A DNA stretch of 64,000 bases from Polynucleobacter sp. MWH-CaK5 (GCF_018687615.1 NZ_CP061299.1:1473433-1537432), one strand, 5' to 3'. Positions 1 to 9,382 are shown, counted from the stretch's first letter. The notes: generated by a model from the letters alone, not told the origin. A program made the numbers and translations.

Positions 1-871
1 AACCAAGCTCATTAGCAAGCAAATCTTTTGAGAAATGCACCCAAGCAATATTCTTTAAATCAGAGTTATTCACCTTAGCCAATATAGCCAATACTGACTG
101 AGTGTCTTTGGCATCATATAAAACCAATTTCGTCTTCGGTGCGTAGTGCGCGCTCAAACTTCCAGACACCCTTGGTGCAGATCCAGTCTTTGCTGTGACA
201 CCATCAGTCACTTCATTTTTACCAAGCACTTGATCAATCATTGTTTGAGTGATCGCCCCTGGTCTCAAAATAATAGCGCCATGAGTATCAAGGCGAGTCA
301 AATCAACAATGGTTGATTCGATACCGACATCACAGGGACCGCCATCAAGCACCAATACTTCATCACCTGGAAACTCTTCGCGAACATGCTCTGCGGTGGT
401 TGGAGAAATTCTGCCAAAACGATTGGCAGAGGGTGCGGCCAAGCCGCCACCAAACTCTTTTAATAAATGTTGTGCCACAGGATGCTTGGGACAACGAACA
501 CCAACGGTTTCTTGTCCGCCTGTGACTTCCAATAAAACATTTTTGGCTTTTGGCAGAATCATGGTCAAAGGACCTGGCCAGAACGCATGGGCCAAGATCA
601 ATGCTTCTGGAGAAACATCACGTGACCATTGGCTGAGGATTTCGCGCCAAGCATTGGACGCGACCTCTTGATCATTACTCAAACTTAGATGAGGCTGTGC
701 AATATGCACAATCAAAGGGTGACCTGAAGGACGACCCTTACTCGAAAATATTTTATTGATGGCTGAAACATTATTGGCATCCGCTGCCAACCCATAAACT
801 GTTTCAGTGGGCATCGCTACTAAACCACCAGCCCTCAGAACGTCTACCGCTCTTTTGATTGAATCAGGCAT
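1..871 (-). CDS. tsaC: L-threonylcarbamoyladenylate synthase (Sua5/YrdC family), 3' end missing
   Basis: Makes threonylcarbamoyl-AMP from threonine, bicarbonate and ATP, the first step of t6A37 modification of ANN-decoding tRNAs, in the cytoplasm. The frame is open from the ATG at 871 to the window edge, giving about 290 codons. The YrdC core is visible (RAGGLVAMPTETVYGLAAD near residues 13-31, then SKGRPSGHPLIVHI). A later PRVSGSLSAHYAPKT segment near residue 235 marks the linker and C-terminal Sua5 domain, so this is the long Sua5 form rather than short TsaC. The start lies 2 bp after the purK stop, so it is the last visible gene of the purine run. Only the C-terminal tip is outside the window. 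Confidence 0.9.
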   Translation of the reverse strand, partial: MPDSIKRAVDVLRAGGLVAMPTETVYGLAADANNVSAINKIFSSKGRPSGHPLIVHIAQPHLSLSNDQEVASNAWREILSQWSRDVSPEALILAHAFWPGPLTMILPKAKNVLLEVTGGQETVGVRCPKHPVAQHLLKEFGGGLAAPSANRFGRISPTTAEHVREEFPGDEVLVLDGGPCDVGIESTIVDLTRLDTHGAIILRPGAITQTMIDQVLGKNEVTDGVTAKTGSAPRVSGSLSAHYAPKTKLVLYDAKDTQSVLAILAKVNNSDLKNIAWVHFSKDLLANELG

Positions 872-873
872 GA

Positions 874-2052
874 TCAGCGTGCAATTTTTAGAACTCGTAT
901 GGCCTCTTCGCAAACCAACTCAACAGCAGCTGAGGTTTTGCCTACAAAATTAATGTGCCCCATTTTGCGGCCCACGCGAGGCTCAGCCTTACCGTAAAGA
1001 TGTAGCTTTGCAGAAGGAGTATTCAGAATCTTTTCCCATGAAGGCTCTTCTTGCTTTCCAGAGACCAACCACTCATCACCCAAAATATTGAGCATGATGC
1101 TTGGGCCAATCAATTCAGTGCTACCCAGTGGCAAACGAGCCATGGCTCTGACCTGTTGTTCAAACTGACTCGTTAAACAGGCGTTTTGCGTGTAATGCCC
1201 AGAGTTATGAGGGCGCGGAGCGATTTCATTCGCAACCACTTCGCCACTTTTAAGAACAAAGAACTCAACACATAAAACACCGACGTAATCTAAACGACGA
1301 ATAATTTCTTTAGCAGCGTCGACAATTTTTGTTTCTTGCGCTGGATTGATAGACGGTGCCGGCACTGTTGTTGTGTGCAAAATGCCATTCTTATGAATAT
1401 TTTGTGCAATGGGATAAGCAACAACTTCATCATCATGACCGCGCACCACCAATGCTGATACTTCAAATGCCAAGTCCATGCGTTTTTCTAAAACACACAC
1501 CACTTCGCCAAAACCATTCCAAGCTTTCACCAGTTCATCACGATCATGAACTGTCACTTGACCTTTACCGTCATAGCCCATGCGAGCAGTTTTTAAAATA
1601 CCAGGGAAGAGATCCGCAGAAACTGTTTCAGTATCGCTTTGCTTTTCAATGACTTGATAAGGTGCAGGGCCAATGCCCGCTTCTTTTTGCCAAGTCGCCA
1701 AAAATTTCTTTTCAGCAACCCGATCTTGCGCAATAGAAACGCCCGTGCTTCTTGGAGCAACAAATACGCCTAAAGATTCAAGCTCATCAAGAGCCTTAGC
1801 AGGAACGTTCTCAAATTCCGTGCTGGCTGCCTTGCAGATAGCTGCCATTTCTTTTAGTGCTGCACTGTCGGTGTAGCTTGCTTGAATATGTTTATCTGCA
1901 ACCACTCCAGCAGGGCTGTGTGCATCAGGATCTAAAACACACACTTTGTAGCCCATCGCTTGTGCAGCATGAGTGAACATGCGACCCAATTGACCACCAC
2001 CAAGAATTCCTAAGTAAGAACCCGGCAAAATGGGGTTTTGACGATCAGCCAT
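874..2052 (-). CDS. purK: N5-carboxyaminoimidazole ribonucleotide synthase PurK
   Basis: ATP-dependent carboxylation of AIR to N5-CAIR in de novo purine synthesis. The 392-residue protein opens with an ATP-grasp preATP motif (LGILGGGQLGRM, about 14-25) and carries the ATP-grasp core with KTARMGYDGKGQ and NEIAPRPHNSGHYT, both characteristic of PurK. Length is normal for the family. It sits 3 bp after purE, the enzyme that uses its product, and is followed 2 bp later by tsaC, so the three are surely co-transcribed. Confidence 0.97.
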   Translation of the reverse strand: MADRQNPILPGSYLGILGGGQLGRMFTHAAQAMGYKVCVLDPDAHSPAGVVADKHIQASYTDSAALKEMAAICKAASTEFENVPAKALDELESLGVFVAPRSTGVSIAQDRVAEKKFLATWQKEAGIGPAPYQVIEKQSDTETVSADLFPGILKTARMGYDGKGQVTVHDRDELVKAWNGFGEVVCVLEKRMDLAFEVSALVVRGHDDEVVAYPIAQNIHKNGILHTTTVPAPSINPAQETKIVDAAKEIIRRLDYVGVLCVEFFVLKSGEVVANEIAPRPHNSGHYTQNACLTSQFEQQVRAMARLPLGSTELIGPSIMLNILGDEWLVSGKQEEPSWEKILNTPSAKLHLYGKAEPRVGRKMGHINFVGKTSAAVELVCEEAIRVLKIAR

Positions 2053-2055
2053 AAA

Positions 2056-2553
2056 TCAAGAATGTCCTGGTAAGTTCATGGCTCTTGCTTTTTCAGTTTG
2101 AGCAGCTCGGAATACCTCTAACTTTTTAGCCAAGGCAGAATCGTTGACTGCAAGATTAGCAATCACATGCAAAGCAGCATTGGCTGCACCTGCATCACCA
2201 ATCGCAAAGGTTGCTACAGGAATACCTTTAGGCATTTGCACAATTGATAAAAGTGAATCTTCGCCACTCAAATGCTTTGAAGCAACTGGCACTCCAAAAA
2301 CTGGAACAATTGTTTTAGCAGCCAACATACCTGGTAAATGTGCAGCACCACCAGCGCCAGCGATGATTGCCTTGATGCCGCGCTTTGCAGCTGTTTCGGC
2401 ATAAGCAAACATATCATCAGGCATGCGATGCGCAGAAACCACTTTGGCTTCAAATGCAACGCCAAAATCAGTGAGCGTTTGAGCTGCGTTCTGCATGGTG
2501 TCCCAATCAGAATTTGAACCCATCAAGATTCCAACAATTGGTGTTTGACTCAT
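2056..2553 (-). CDS. purE: N5-CAIR mutase PurE
   Basis: Converts N5-CAIR to CAIR in purine synthesis. The 165-residue protein has the class I PurE signatures: MGSNSDWDTM at 11-20, SAHRMPD at 40-46 and GAGGAAHLPGM at 66-76, which contains the catalytic His72. It is adjacent to purK, whose product it consumes, and 29 bp downstream of purC. A minus-strand purine-rich stretch (rc of ttttttccttttt) just before the ATG gives an AAGGAAAAAA-type ribosome site. Confidence 0.97.
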   Translation of the reverse strand: MSQTPIVGILMGSNSDWDTMQNAAQTLTDFGVAFEAKVVSAHRMPDDMFAYAETAAKRGIKAIIAGAGGAAHLPGMLAAKTIVPVFGVPVASKHLSGEDSLLSIVQMPKGIPVATFAIGDAGAANAALHVIANLAVNDSALAKKLEVFRAAQTEKARAMNLPGHS

Positions 2554-2582
2554 CTTTTTTCCTTTTTGCTTTTAGCTAGCAA

Positions 2583-3476
2583 TTAAGCAGTCAGTGTTTC
2601 TAAAGCTTCACGGTATTTAGCAGCGGTTTTTTCAATCACATCTTCAGGCAACTTTGGTGCAGGCGCAGACTTGTTCCATGGCTGACCATTGATTCTTGCA
2701 GACTCCAACCAGTCACGCACAAACTGCTTATCAAATGATGGTGGGTTAGATCCCACTTGGTATGAAGCCGCTGGCCAAAAACGAGACGAGTCAGCCGTTA
2801 AAACTTCATCCATCAACACCAATGAATTATTTTCATCCAAGCCAAATTCAAATTTCGTATCAGCAATGATGATGCCTTTGCTAGCCGCATAGACTGAAGC
2901 TTCTTTGTACAAGCGAATGCTGACTTCTTTGATTTTCGCTGCCAACTCTTGGCCAATGCGTTTCTCAACCTCAGCATAAGAAATGTTTTCATCATGCTCA
3001 CCAACATCCGCTTTTGCTGCTGGCGTAAAAATTGGCTCAGGCAACTGTTGTGCATTTTTCAGACCCGCAGGCAACTGGATGCCACAGATTGAACCGGTTT
3101 CTTGATAGTCTTTCCAGCCACTGCCAGATAAATAACCACGCACCACCGCTTCAACCATGATCGGTTTCAAACGCTTTGTGACGATGGCTCTACCTTTGAC
3201 CTGATTCACTTCATCGGCTGCCACAACTGAACATGGGTCGATGCCTGTCAAATGATTTGGAATCACATGGCTTAATTTACCAAACCAAAAATTAGCCATC
3301 TCATTAAGCACAATGCCTTTACCTGGAATAGGCTCACCCATGACAACATCAAATGCTGACAAGCGATCAGTGGTGACCATTAACAGTTGATCATCACCAA
3401 TGGCATAAATATCTCTTACCTTGCCCTTTGAGATTAATGGCAATGACTTGATTGAAGATTCGTAAAGAGCTTGCAT
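2583..3476 (-). CDS. purC: SAICAR synthase PurC
   Basis: Phosphoribosylaminoimidazole-succinocarboxamide synthase joins CAIR and aspartate using ATP. The 297-residue protein has the nucleotide-binding KGKVRDIYAIGDDQLLMV region (about 17-34), VEAVVRGYLSGSGWKDY (about 108-124) and the IIADTKFEFG strand (near 200) followed by LMDEVLTADSSRFW. This is the long PurC form common in betaproteobacteria. It lies 7 bp downstream of the class II aldolase gene, so glycolysis and purine genes share one transcription run. Confidence 0.97.
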   Translation of the reverse strand: MQALYESSIKSLPLISKGKVRDIYAIGDDQLLMVTTDRLSAFDVVMGEPIPGKGIVLNEMANFWFGKLSHVIPNHLTGIDPCSVVAADEVNQVKGRAIVTKRLKPIMVEAVVRGYLSGSGWKDYQETGSICGIQLPAGLKNAQQLPEPIFTPAAKADVGEHDENISYAEVEKRIGQELAAKIKEVSIRLYKEASVYAASKGIIIADTKFEFGLDENNSLVLMDEVLTADSSRFWPAASYQVGSNPPSFDKQFVRDWLESARINGQPWNKSAPAPKLPEDVIEKTAAKYREALETLTA

Positions 3477-3483
3477 GAATGCC

Positions 3484-4548
3484 TTATTTAACTAATTGAG
3501 CCAATTGACCGCTTTTGTAACGCTCAGCCATTTGTTCCAAAGGAATTGATTTGATCTTGCCAGCCTGGCCTTCACAACCAAATGCTAAAAAGCGTGCCTT
3601 ACAAATTTCTTTGGCAGCTTCACGTGCTGGTTTCAAATAATCTCGTGGGTCAAACTTGCTTGGGTTCTCAAATAAATATTTGCGAATTGCAGCAGTCATG
3701 GCCAAACGGATATCTGTATCAATATTGATTTTTCTAACACCGTGCTTGATACCTTGCTGAATCTCTTCAACAGGCACACCGTAGGTCTCCTTCATGTCGC
3801 CACCAAACTCACGAATGATCGCGAGCAACTCTTGAGGCACACTGGATGAACCGTGCATCACAAGATGAGTATTTGGAATGCGCTGATTGATTTCTTTGAT
3901 GCGGTCAATCGCCAAAATGTCACCTGTAGGTTTTTTGGTGAATTTATAAGCTCCGTGGCTTGTGCCAATCGCAATCGCCAAGGCATCACATTGTGTTTGC
4001 TTCACAAAATCAGCCGCTTGCTCAACATCGGTCAATAACTGCTCACGAGTCATCGCACCTTCAGCACCGTGACCATCTTCTTTATCACCCATCATGGTTT
4101 CCAAAGAACCCAAAACTCCTAACTCAGCTTCAACCGTCACACCGATCGAATGGGCAAACTTCACCACCTCTTGTGACACAGCGACGTTGTATTCATAGGA
4201 AGCAACTGACTTACCATCAGCCATCAAAGAACCATCCATCATCACAGATGTGAAACCTGAACGAATCGCTGCCATACAAACGGCTGGGCTTTGACCATGG
4301 TCTTGGTGCATCACCACCGGAATATGTGGGTACGCCTCAACTGCAGCATCAATCAAGTGGCGTAAAAATGCTTCGCCAGCATATTTACGTGCACCGGCAG
4401 AAGCTTGCATGATGACTGGCGAATTAACTTCATCGGCAGCGGCCATGATGGCTTGCACCTGTTCAAGGTTATTCACATTGAATGCTGGTAATCCATACGT
4501 ATTCTCAGCAGCGTGGTCCAATAATTGGCGCAAAGATACAAGAGCCAT
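3484..4548 (-). CDS. fba: class II fructose-1,6-bisphosphate aldolase
   Basis: Zn-dependent reversible cleavage of fructose 1,6-bisphosphate to DHAP and glyceraldehyde 3-phosphate. Zinc and active-site residues are visible in VVMHQDHGQSP (His81, Asp83, His84). AELGVLGSLE and the later VMHGSSSVP and KINIDTDIRLA segments are typical of the Calvin-cycle subtype of class II aldolases (354 aa). It is placed between pyk and purC in a run that holds three enzymes of lower glycolysis. No RuBisCO or other Calvin-cycle gene is in the window, so a glycolytic or gluconeogenic role is the safer call. Confidence 0.96.
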   Translation of the reverse strand: MALVSLRQLLDHAAENTYGLPAFNVNNLEQVQAIMAAADEVNSPVIMQASAGARKYAGEAFLRHLIDAAVEAYPHIPVVMHQDHGQSPAVCMAAIRSGFTSVMMDGSLMADGKSVASYEYNVAVSQEVVKFAHSIGVTVEAELGVLGSLETMMGDKEDGHGAEGAMTREQLLTDVEQAADFVKQTQCDALAIAIGTSHGAYKFTKKPTGDILAIDRIKEINQRIPNTHLVMHGSSSVPQELLAIIREFGGDMKETYGVPVEEIQQGIKHGVRKINIDTDIRLAMTAAIRKYLFENPSKFDPRDYLKPAREAAKEICKARFLAFGCEGQAGKIKSIPLEQMAERYKSGQLAQLVK

Positions 4549-4570
4549 TGCTATTTCCTTAAATTAAAAT

Positions 4571-6001
4571 TTATTTAACATTCACAATCTTGAGCGTGTT
4601 GGTTCCACCAACTTGACCCATTGGCTCACCCACCGTCAATACAATGGTGTCACCAGAAGTCACAACGCCTATTTTTTTAATTCTTGCTTCTGCCTGCCCT
4701 AAAGCAGTGTCCCTGTCATTGCTGGTATCTAAATGCAAGGGATGCACGTTTCTATAAAGTGCCATTGATCGCTGACTAGCAATTTTTGTTGTCAGTGCAA
4801 AGATAGGCACTTGAATCTTATGGCGACTCATCCACAAAGCAGTTGAACCAGAGTCCGTCAATGCAGCAATCGCTTTAACACCTAAGTGATAGGCAGTGAA
4901 TAAGGCACCAAAAGCAATTGATTGATCGATGCGCGTGAACTTTTGATCAAAGAAGTCAGCATCTAAATGATGCACTTCAGTTTTTTCAGCTTCAAGGCAA
5001 ATGGCTGCCATTTGGAGTACCGTTTCAACTGGATATTGACCTGATGCAGTCTCGGCAGAAAGCATCACAGCATCCGTGCCATCAAGAACAGCATTGGCCA
5101 CATCACTCACTTCAGCTCTGGTTGGCACTGGATTAACAATCATTGACTCCATCATTTGGGTCGCAGTGATCACGACCTTGTTTGCTTCGCGAGCCAAACG
5201 AATCATTCGTTTTTGCAGTGCCGGAACAGTCGCATTACCAACCTCCACCGCCAAGTCGCCACGCGCCACCATGATGCCGTCACTGACCTCAAGAATTTCT
5301 TCTAATACGCCAGGCATCACTGCTTCAGCACGCTCAATCTTTGCAATGAGTTTTGTTTTGTGATCAAACTCTTTGCTGGCAGCATCCGCTAAGCCACGAG
5401 CAATTTTCATGTCTTCAGCATTTTTTGGAAAACTGATTGCAATGTAATCGGCGCCCAAACCTACGGCTGTTTTTAAATCTTCTTTGTCTTTGTCTGTCAA
5501 TGCAGGTGCAGTCAAACCACCACCAGCACGATTGATACCCTTGTTGTTTGAAAGCTCACCACCCAACTCGACAATGGTGTGGATGCATGATCCCTCGACA
5601 CCTTCCACTCGAATCACCAACAGACCATCGTTGAGCAATAACTTATCGCCCACCTTCACATCATTCGGCAAGTTTTTATAATCAAGGCCTACTTTTGTTT
5701 GATCACCTAAAGTGCAATTAGCATCGAGTGTGAACTTTTCGCCAGCCTTCAAAATAATTTTGTTATTTTCGAATTTGCCGACGCGGATTTTCGGGCCTTG
5801 TAAATCTGCCATGATGGCAACTTCACGACCAGCCGCTTTAGAAACTTCTCTAACAAGCTGAGCTCTTGCTTGGTGGTCTGCTGCAGTACCGTGAGAGAAA
5901 TTTAAACGGACAACATCAACGCCCGCTTCCATTAATTTTTTTAAAACTTCTGCACTGCTTGATGCTGGACCCAAGGTCGCAACAATTTTTGTTGCACGCA
6001 T
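4571..6001 (-). CDS. pyk: pyruvate kinase
   Basis: Transfers phosphate from PEP to ADP, giving pyruvate and ATP. The 476-residue protein begins RATKIVATLGPASSS and contains the N-terminal barrel motif VRLNFSHG (about 32-39), the B domain, and the active-site segment KLIAKIERAEAV followed by GIMVARGDLAVEVG. The C-terminal effector domain ends with VLTVGEPMGQVGGTNTLKIV. Its ATG overlaps the pgk stop codon by one base (TAATG), indicating translational coupling with pgk. Confidence 0.97.
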   Translation of the reverse strand: MRATKIVATLGPASSSAEVLKKLMEAGVDVVRLNFSHGTAADHQARAQLVREVSKAAGREVAIMADLQGPKIRVGKFENNKIILKAGEKFTLDANCTLGDQTKVGLDYKNLPNDVKVGDKLLLNDGLLVIRVEGVEGSCIHTIVELGGELSNNKGINRAGGGLTAPALTDKDKEDLKTAVGLGADYIAISFPKNAEDMKIARGLADAASKEFDHKTKLIAKIERAEAVMPGVLEEILEVSDGIMVARGDLAVEVGNATVPALQKRMIRLAREANKVVITATQMMESMIVNPVPTRAEVSDVANAVLDGTDAVMLSAETASGQYPVETVLQMAAICLEAEKTEVHHLDADFFDQKFTRIDQSIAFGALFTAYHLGVKAIAALTDSGSTALWMSRHKIQVPIFALTTKIASQRSMALYRNVHPLHLDTSNDRDTALGQAEARIKKIGVVTSGDTIVLTVGEPMGQVGGTNTLKIVNVK

Positions 6002-7215
6002 TATTTATCCGCTCTTTCTGACAAGATAGCAAAGGCTGGCAAAGTTTTACCTTCCAAGAATTCCAAGAAAGCGCCACCACCAGTAGAAATGTAATCAACT
6101 TGCTTCTCAATACCGTACTTGGCAATCGCTGCCAAAGTATCACCACCACCAGCAATTGAGAATGCTGGAGAGTGAGCAATCGCAGCGGCCAACATCTTCG
6201 TGCCACCGCCAAATTGATCAATTTCAAAAACACCGATCGGGCCGTTCCAAACAATGGTTCCTGCATGAGCGATGATGCTTGTCAGTTCAGCTGAAGTTTT
6301 TGGACCCACATCCAAAATCATGTCATCAGGCTGAACATCGCTTGATGCCACTCTGTTGGCACGCGCCAATGGTGACAACTCATTCGCAACCACCACATCC
6401 ACAGGAATCGGCACACTCGCACCACGCTTGGCCATCAAATCGATGATTGCTTTTGCTTCGTTCACCAAATCAGGTTCAGCCAAAGATCTGCCAATCGGCA
6501 AACCCGCTGCCAACATGAAAGTGTTAGCAATGCCGCCACCCACGATCAATTGATCAACCTTCTCTGCCAACGATTTAAGAATCGTTAATTTTGTTGAAAC
6601 TTTTGATCCAGCAACAATCGCCACCAATGGGCGCTTTGGATCAGTCAATGCTTTACCCAAAGCATCCAGCTCAGCAGCCATCAAAGGACCTGCGCATGCA
6701 ACAGGTGCAAATTTAGCCATGCCATGAGTGGTAGCTTCAGCGCGGTGCGCTGTACCAAATGCATCATTGACGTAAACATCACACAAGCTGGCCATTTTTT
6801 GAGCCAACTCATCATTGTTTTTCTTCTCACCTTTGTTGAGACGGCAATTTTCTAAAAGTACCAAGTCACCTGGTTCAATTTCAAAACCACCTTCAACCCA
6901 GTGACTGATCAATGGAACTTTGCGCTCCATGAGTTCTGCAATTCTGTCGGCAACCGGTGCCAAAGTATCTTCAGGCTTGAACTCGCCTTCAGTTGGGCGA
7001 CCTAAGTGAGACGTCACCATCACAGCTGCACCTGCATCTAAAGCCAATTTGATGGCAGGAATCGATGCCCTGATGCGAGTGTCTTCGGTGATATTGCCAG
7101 CCTCATCTTGTGGAACGTTCAAATCGGCTCTGATGAAGACCCTTTTACCTTTTAGCTGACCATTGGCGGCCAAGGTTGAAAGGCGATTGAATTGAAGTTT
7201 TGATGTGCCTGGCAT
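6001..7215 (-). CDS. pgk: phosphoglycerate kinase
   Basis: Interconverts 1,3-bisphosphoglycerate plus ADP and 3-phosphoglycerate plus ATP. I start it at the ATG at 7215 (MPGTSKLQFNRL), giving 404 residues. An upstream in-frame start at 7269 adds 18 residues unlike the family. Substrate motifs RADLNVPQD and VTSHLGRPTEGEF, the hinge with AIVAGSKVSTKL, and the C-terminal ATP-binding GGGDTLAAIAKYG are all present. It is followed by pyk with a 1-bp overlap, and 66 bp separate it from azlD upstream, where a promoter of its own is likely but not clearly seen. Confidence 0.96.
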   Translation of the reverse strand: MPGTSKLQFNRLSTLAANGQLKGKRVFIRADLNVPQDEAGNITEDTRIRASIPAIKLALDAGAAVMVTSHLGRPTEGEFKPEDTLAPVADRIAELMERKVPLISHWVEGGFEIEPGDLVLLENCRLNKGEKKNNDELAQKMASLCDVYVNDAFGTAHRAEATTHGMAKFAPVACAGPLMAAELDALGKALTDPKRPLVAIVAGSKVSTKLTILKSLAEKVDQLIVGGGIANTFMLAAGLPIGRSLAEPDLVNEAKAIIDLMAKRGASVPIPVDVVVANELSPLARANRVASSDVQPDDMILDVGPKTSAELTSIIAHAGTIVWNGPIGVFEIDQFGGGTKMLAAAIAHSPAFSIAGGGDTLAAIAKYGIEKQVDYISTGGGAFLEFLEGKTLPAFAILSERADK

Positions 7216-7281
7216 AGCGTATTTTCGACAAAAGACAAGAAAGTAAGATTTTACCTTTTTACAGCTCAATTGGACGGTTTT

Positions 7282-7608
7282 TTAAGACCCAATCAAGCCC
7301 ACCAAGGCAAAAGCCAACATTCCCAAAATAATCGTGAAAAACATACTTCTTGTGACTAAAAATGCCACAAAAGAGGCCACACCTCCCCAAAACTGGGGAG
7401 TAGTCACTTCAGATGGAGTAAAACTCTGGGTAACAAAGATTTCAGGGGCAATGATGGCCACCAAAGCCGCCGCTGGAGCGTATCTGAGGGCATTTTGAAC
7501 TGTTTCTGATAGCTCCATTCGTTCACCAATGAGCAAAAAGAAGCTTCGAGTGATCAAAGTCACCACCATCAAGCCGATGATCACAATCCAACTATCGAAT
7601 GGGCTCAT
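7282..7608 (-). CDS. azlD: AzlD-family small subunit of a branched-chain amino-acid exporter
   Basis: A 108-residue hydrophobic protein with about three to four membrane segments. The motif pattern ITRSFFLLIGERMELSE and LRYAPAAALVAIIAPE matches AzlD (family of E. coli YgaH). AzlD acts with AzlC/YgaZ in export of branched-chain amino acids from the inner membrane. Its start overlaps the azlC stop by 4 bp (ATGA), as expected for a two-subunit transporter. The divergent neighbour is ilvE, a branched-chain aminotransferase, which supports this substrate class. The exact substrate cannot be read from the sequence. Confidence 0.88.
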   Translation of the reverse strand: MSPFDSWIVIIGLMVVTLITRSFFLLIGERMELSETVQNALRYAPAAALVAIIAPEIFVTQSFTPSEVTTPQFWGGVASFVAFLVTRSMFFTIILGMLAFALVGLIGS

Positions 7609-8318
7609 GACACCCTCTTCCTTTGTCTGATAAGACGATCAGACGCAATACCAACCGCGATGGCTGCTAAAACAGCCAAAACAATGCTCAACTTATAAGG
7701 CAGATCGTTGGCAGCCAATGCCACCACCAAGGCTGTGATGGCTGCCAAGCGCATGGACAAACCATCCAACATCGGTAACAAAATAGCGATCAATGCCAAT
7801 GTTCCCGCAAAGCCCAGACCCCAAGCATCTGGGACTACTCCAGCAAGAAATATCCCCACCAAAGACCCTGTTTGCCATATCGTCCAGTTGGTCAAAGACA
7901 TGCCTAAGAAAAATGGTAATTGGGATGGCTCGGCTCGATATTGTGGATAACGAGACATCAAAAGTGCAAAGGTCAGATCCCCGTTCAGATAGCCCAAGAT
8001 AGAACGCTTCCAAAGCGTTCTATCTTTAAAAAGCGGCTGCAGACCGGCGCTGAAAATAACAAATCTCAAATTGACCACGGCAGCCGTTAAAAAAATGGTC
8101 CAAAAAGGAAAATCCCCGGCCATCAAGGGTAAAGCTGCCAATTGCGCAGAACCAGCGTAAACCAATAGTGACATTCCAATGGCTTGCCATGTGGTCAAAC
8201 TTGATTCAGCCATGGCCATACCAGTCACCAGCGCCCAAGTGAAGATCGCAAAACCAGCTTTTGACATGGTTTTACTGCCTTCAAGCAGGTGTTTTTTATT
8301 GTTTGAGAGCCAGGTCAC
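7605..8318 (-). CDS. azlC: AzlC-family large subunit of a branched-chain amino-acid exporter
   Basis: A 237-residue inner-membrane protein with the AzlC signature (TWALVTGMAMAESSL, MSLLVYAGSAQLAALPLM, AAVVNLRFVIFSAG). It pairs with AzlD to export valine, leucine or isoleucine-like amino acids in characterised homologues (AzlCD, YgaZH). The start at 8318 gives the expected N-terminal cytosolic stretch before the first helix. An internal Met at 8267, preceded by a GAAGG sequence, is an alternative. It is transcribed away from ilvE across a 128-bp divergent gap. Confidence 0.88.
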   Translation of the reverse strand: MTWLSNNKKHLLEGSKTMSKAGFAIFTWALVTGMAMAESSLTTWQAIGMSLLVYAGSAQLAALPLMAGDFPFWTIFLTAAVVNLRFVIFSAGLQPLFKDRTLWKRSILGYLNGDLTFALLMSRYPQYRAEPSQLPFFLGMSLTNWTIWQTGSLVGIFLAGVVPDAWGLGFAGTLALIAILLPMLDGLSMRLAAITALVVALAANDLPYKLSIVLAVLAAIAVGIASDRLIRQRKRVS

Positions 8319-8376
8319 TATGAATTGAGTCGTCTATGAGGATCTTTGATTATAGGGAGCACAGATGTCTTCGTCA

Positions 8377-8405
8377 TAGCCATCTCCCGGTGGCTGTTTT
8401 ACAAT
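8377..8405 (+). promoter_or_regulatory. possible ilvE promoter in the azlC-ilvE divergent gap
   Basis: A TACAAT hexamer (8400-8405) lies 41 bp before the ilvE ATG, with TAGCCA 17 bp upstream (8377-8382) as a weak -35. A small stem, AGCCA...TGGCT (8378-8395), overlaps it. Assigned only by resemblance to sigma-70 hexamers. Confidence 0.35.
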
Positions 8406-8446
8406 GGCGCTTCAACCCATTTTTCTCAGAATTTAGGAAACAAACC

Positions 8447-9367
8447 ATGTCAATGGCAAATCGTGATGGCTTTATTTGGATGGACGGCAAGATGGTCCCT
8501 TGGAGAGATGCAAACATCCACGTGTTAACTCACACACTTCATTACGGCATGGGTGTTTTTGAAGGCATCAGAGCCTACAAGACCGATGCTGGTCCTGCGA
8601 TCTTCCGTTTGAAAGAGCACACACGTCGCTTATTCAATTCAGCAAAAATCTTCCAGATGAAGATGAACTACACCGAAGAGCAAATGGCCCAAGCAATTGT
8701 TGATGTTGTTAAAGAAAATAAATTGGCGTCTTGCTACATTCGTCCAATCGTTTGGATTGGCTCTGAAAAACTAGGCATTTCTGCAAGAAGCAATTCAATT
8801 CACGCGGCAGTTGCTGCTTGGGAATGGGGTGCTTATTTAGGTGAAGATGGTTTGAACAAAGGTATTCGCGTCAAAGTATCTTCATTCACCAGACATCATG
8901 TGAACGTTTCTTTGGTGAGAGCCAAAGCTTCTGGTTACTACATCAACTCAATCCTTGCCAATCAAGAAGTGACTGCTCAAGGTTACGACGAAGCCCTTCT
9001 TTTAGACACTGATGGCTATGTATCAGAAGGTTCTGGCGAGAACGTTTTCATCGTTAGAGATGGCGTTATCTACACACCTGATTTGGCTTCATGTTTGGAC
9101 GGCATCACCCGTGATGCTATTTTTACAATTGCTAAAGATCTTGGTATTGAAATTAAAGAAAAGCGCATCACCCGTGACGAGATGTATTGCTGTGATGAAG
9201 CCTTCTTCACTGGCACAGCTGCTGAAGTAACGCCGATTCGTGAACTTGATGATCGCATCATCGGTGATGGCAAACGCGGTCCGATCACCACAAAAATTCA
9301 GCAAATATTCTTTGATGCAGTAGCTGGTAAGAGCGACAAATATCGTCACTGGCTAACAGTGGTTTAA
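8447..9367 (+). CDS. ilvE: branched-chain amino-acid aminotransferase
   Basis: PLP enzyme for the last step of valine, leucine and isoleucine synthesis. I start it at the ATG at 8447 (MSMANRDGFIWMDGK), preceded by an AGGAAA ribosome site at about 8436-8441. This gives 306 residues, the usual length. The longer open frame from 8336 adds 37 residues with no family resemblance. Class IV signatures are present: LTHTLHYGMGVFEGIRAY, the region around RAKASGYYINSILA, EALLLDTDGYVSEGSGENVF, and the C-terminal EAFFTGTAAEVTPIREL. Divergent azlCD and downstream zinc-finger and waaF genes match the arrangement in related genomes. Confidence 0.96.
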   Translation: MSMANRDGFIWMDGKMVPWRDANIHVLTHTLHYGMGVFEGIRAYKTDAGPAIFRLKEHTRRLFNSAKIFQMKMNYTEEQMAQAIVDVVKENKLASCYIRPIVWIGSEKLGISARSNSIHAAVAAWEWGAYLGEDGLNKGIRVKVSSFTRHHVNVSLVRAKASGYYINSILANQEVTAQGYDEALLLDTDGYVSEGSGENVFIVRDGVIYTPDLASCLDGITRDAIFTIAKDLGIEIKEKRITRDEMYCCDEAFFTGTAAEVTPIRELDDRIIGDGKRGPITTKIQQIFFDAVAGKSDKYRHWLTVV

Positions 9368-9382
9368 AAAACCGAGGTCATC

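Noticed and set aside
309..671. Plus-strand open frame of 120 codons at the left edge
   Set aside because: It lies antisense to the tsaC coding region, whose protein motifs are clear; the plus-strand product is Pro/Ser/Thr-rich with no family resemblance.
7693..8013. Minus-strand open frame of 106 codons inside azlC
   Set aside because: Same strand but another frame of a well-supported membrane protein gene; no hydrophobic or domain pattern of its own.
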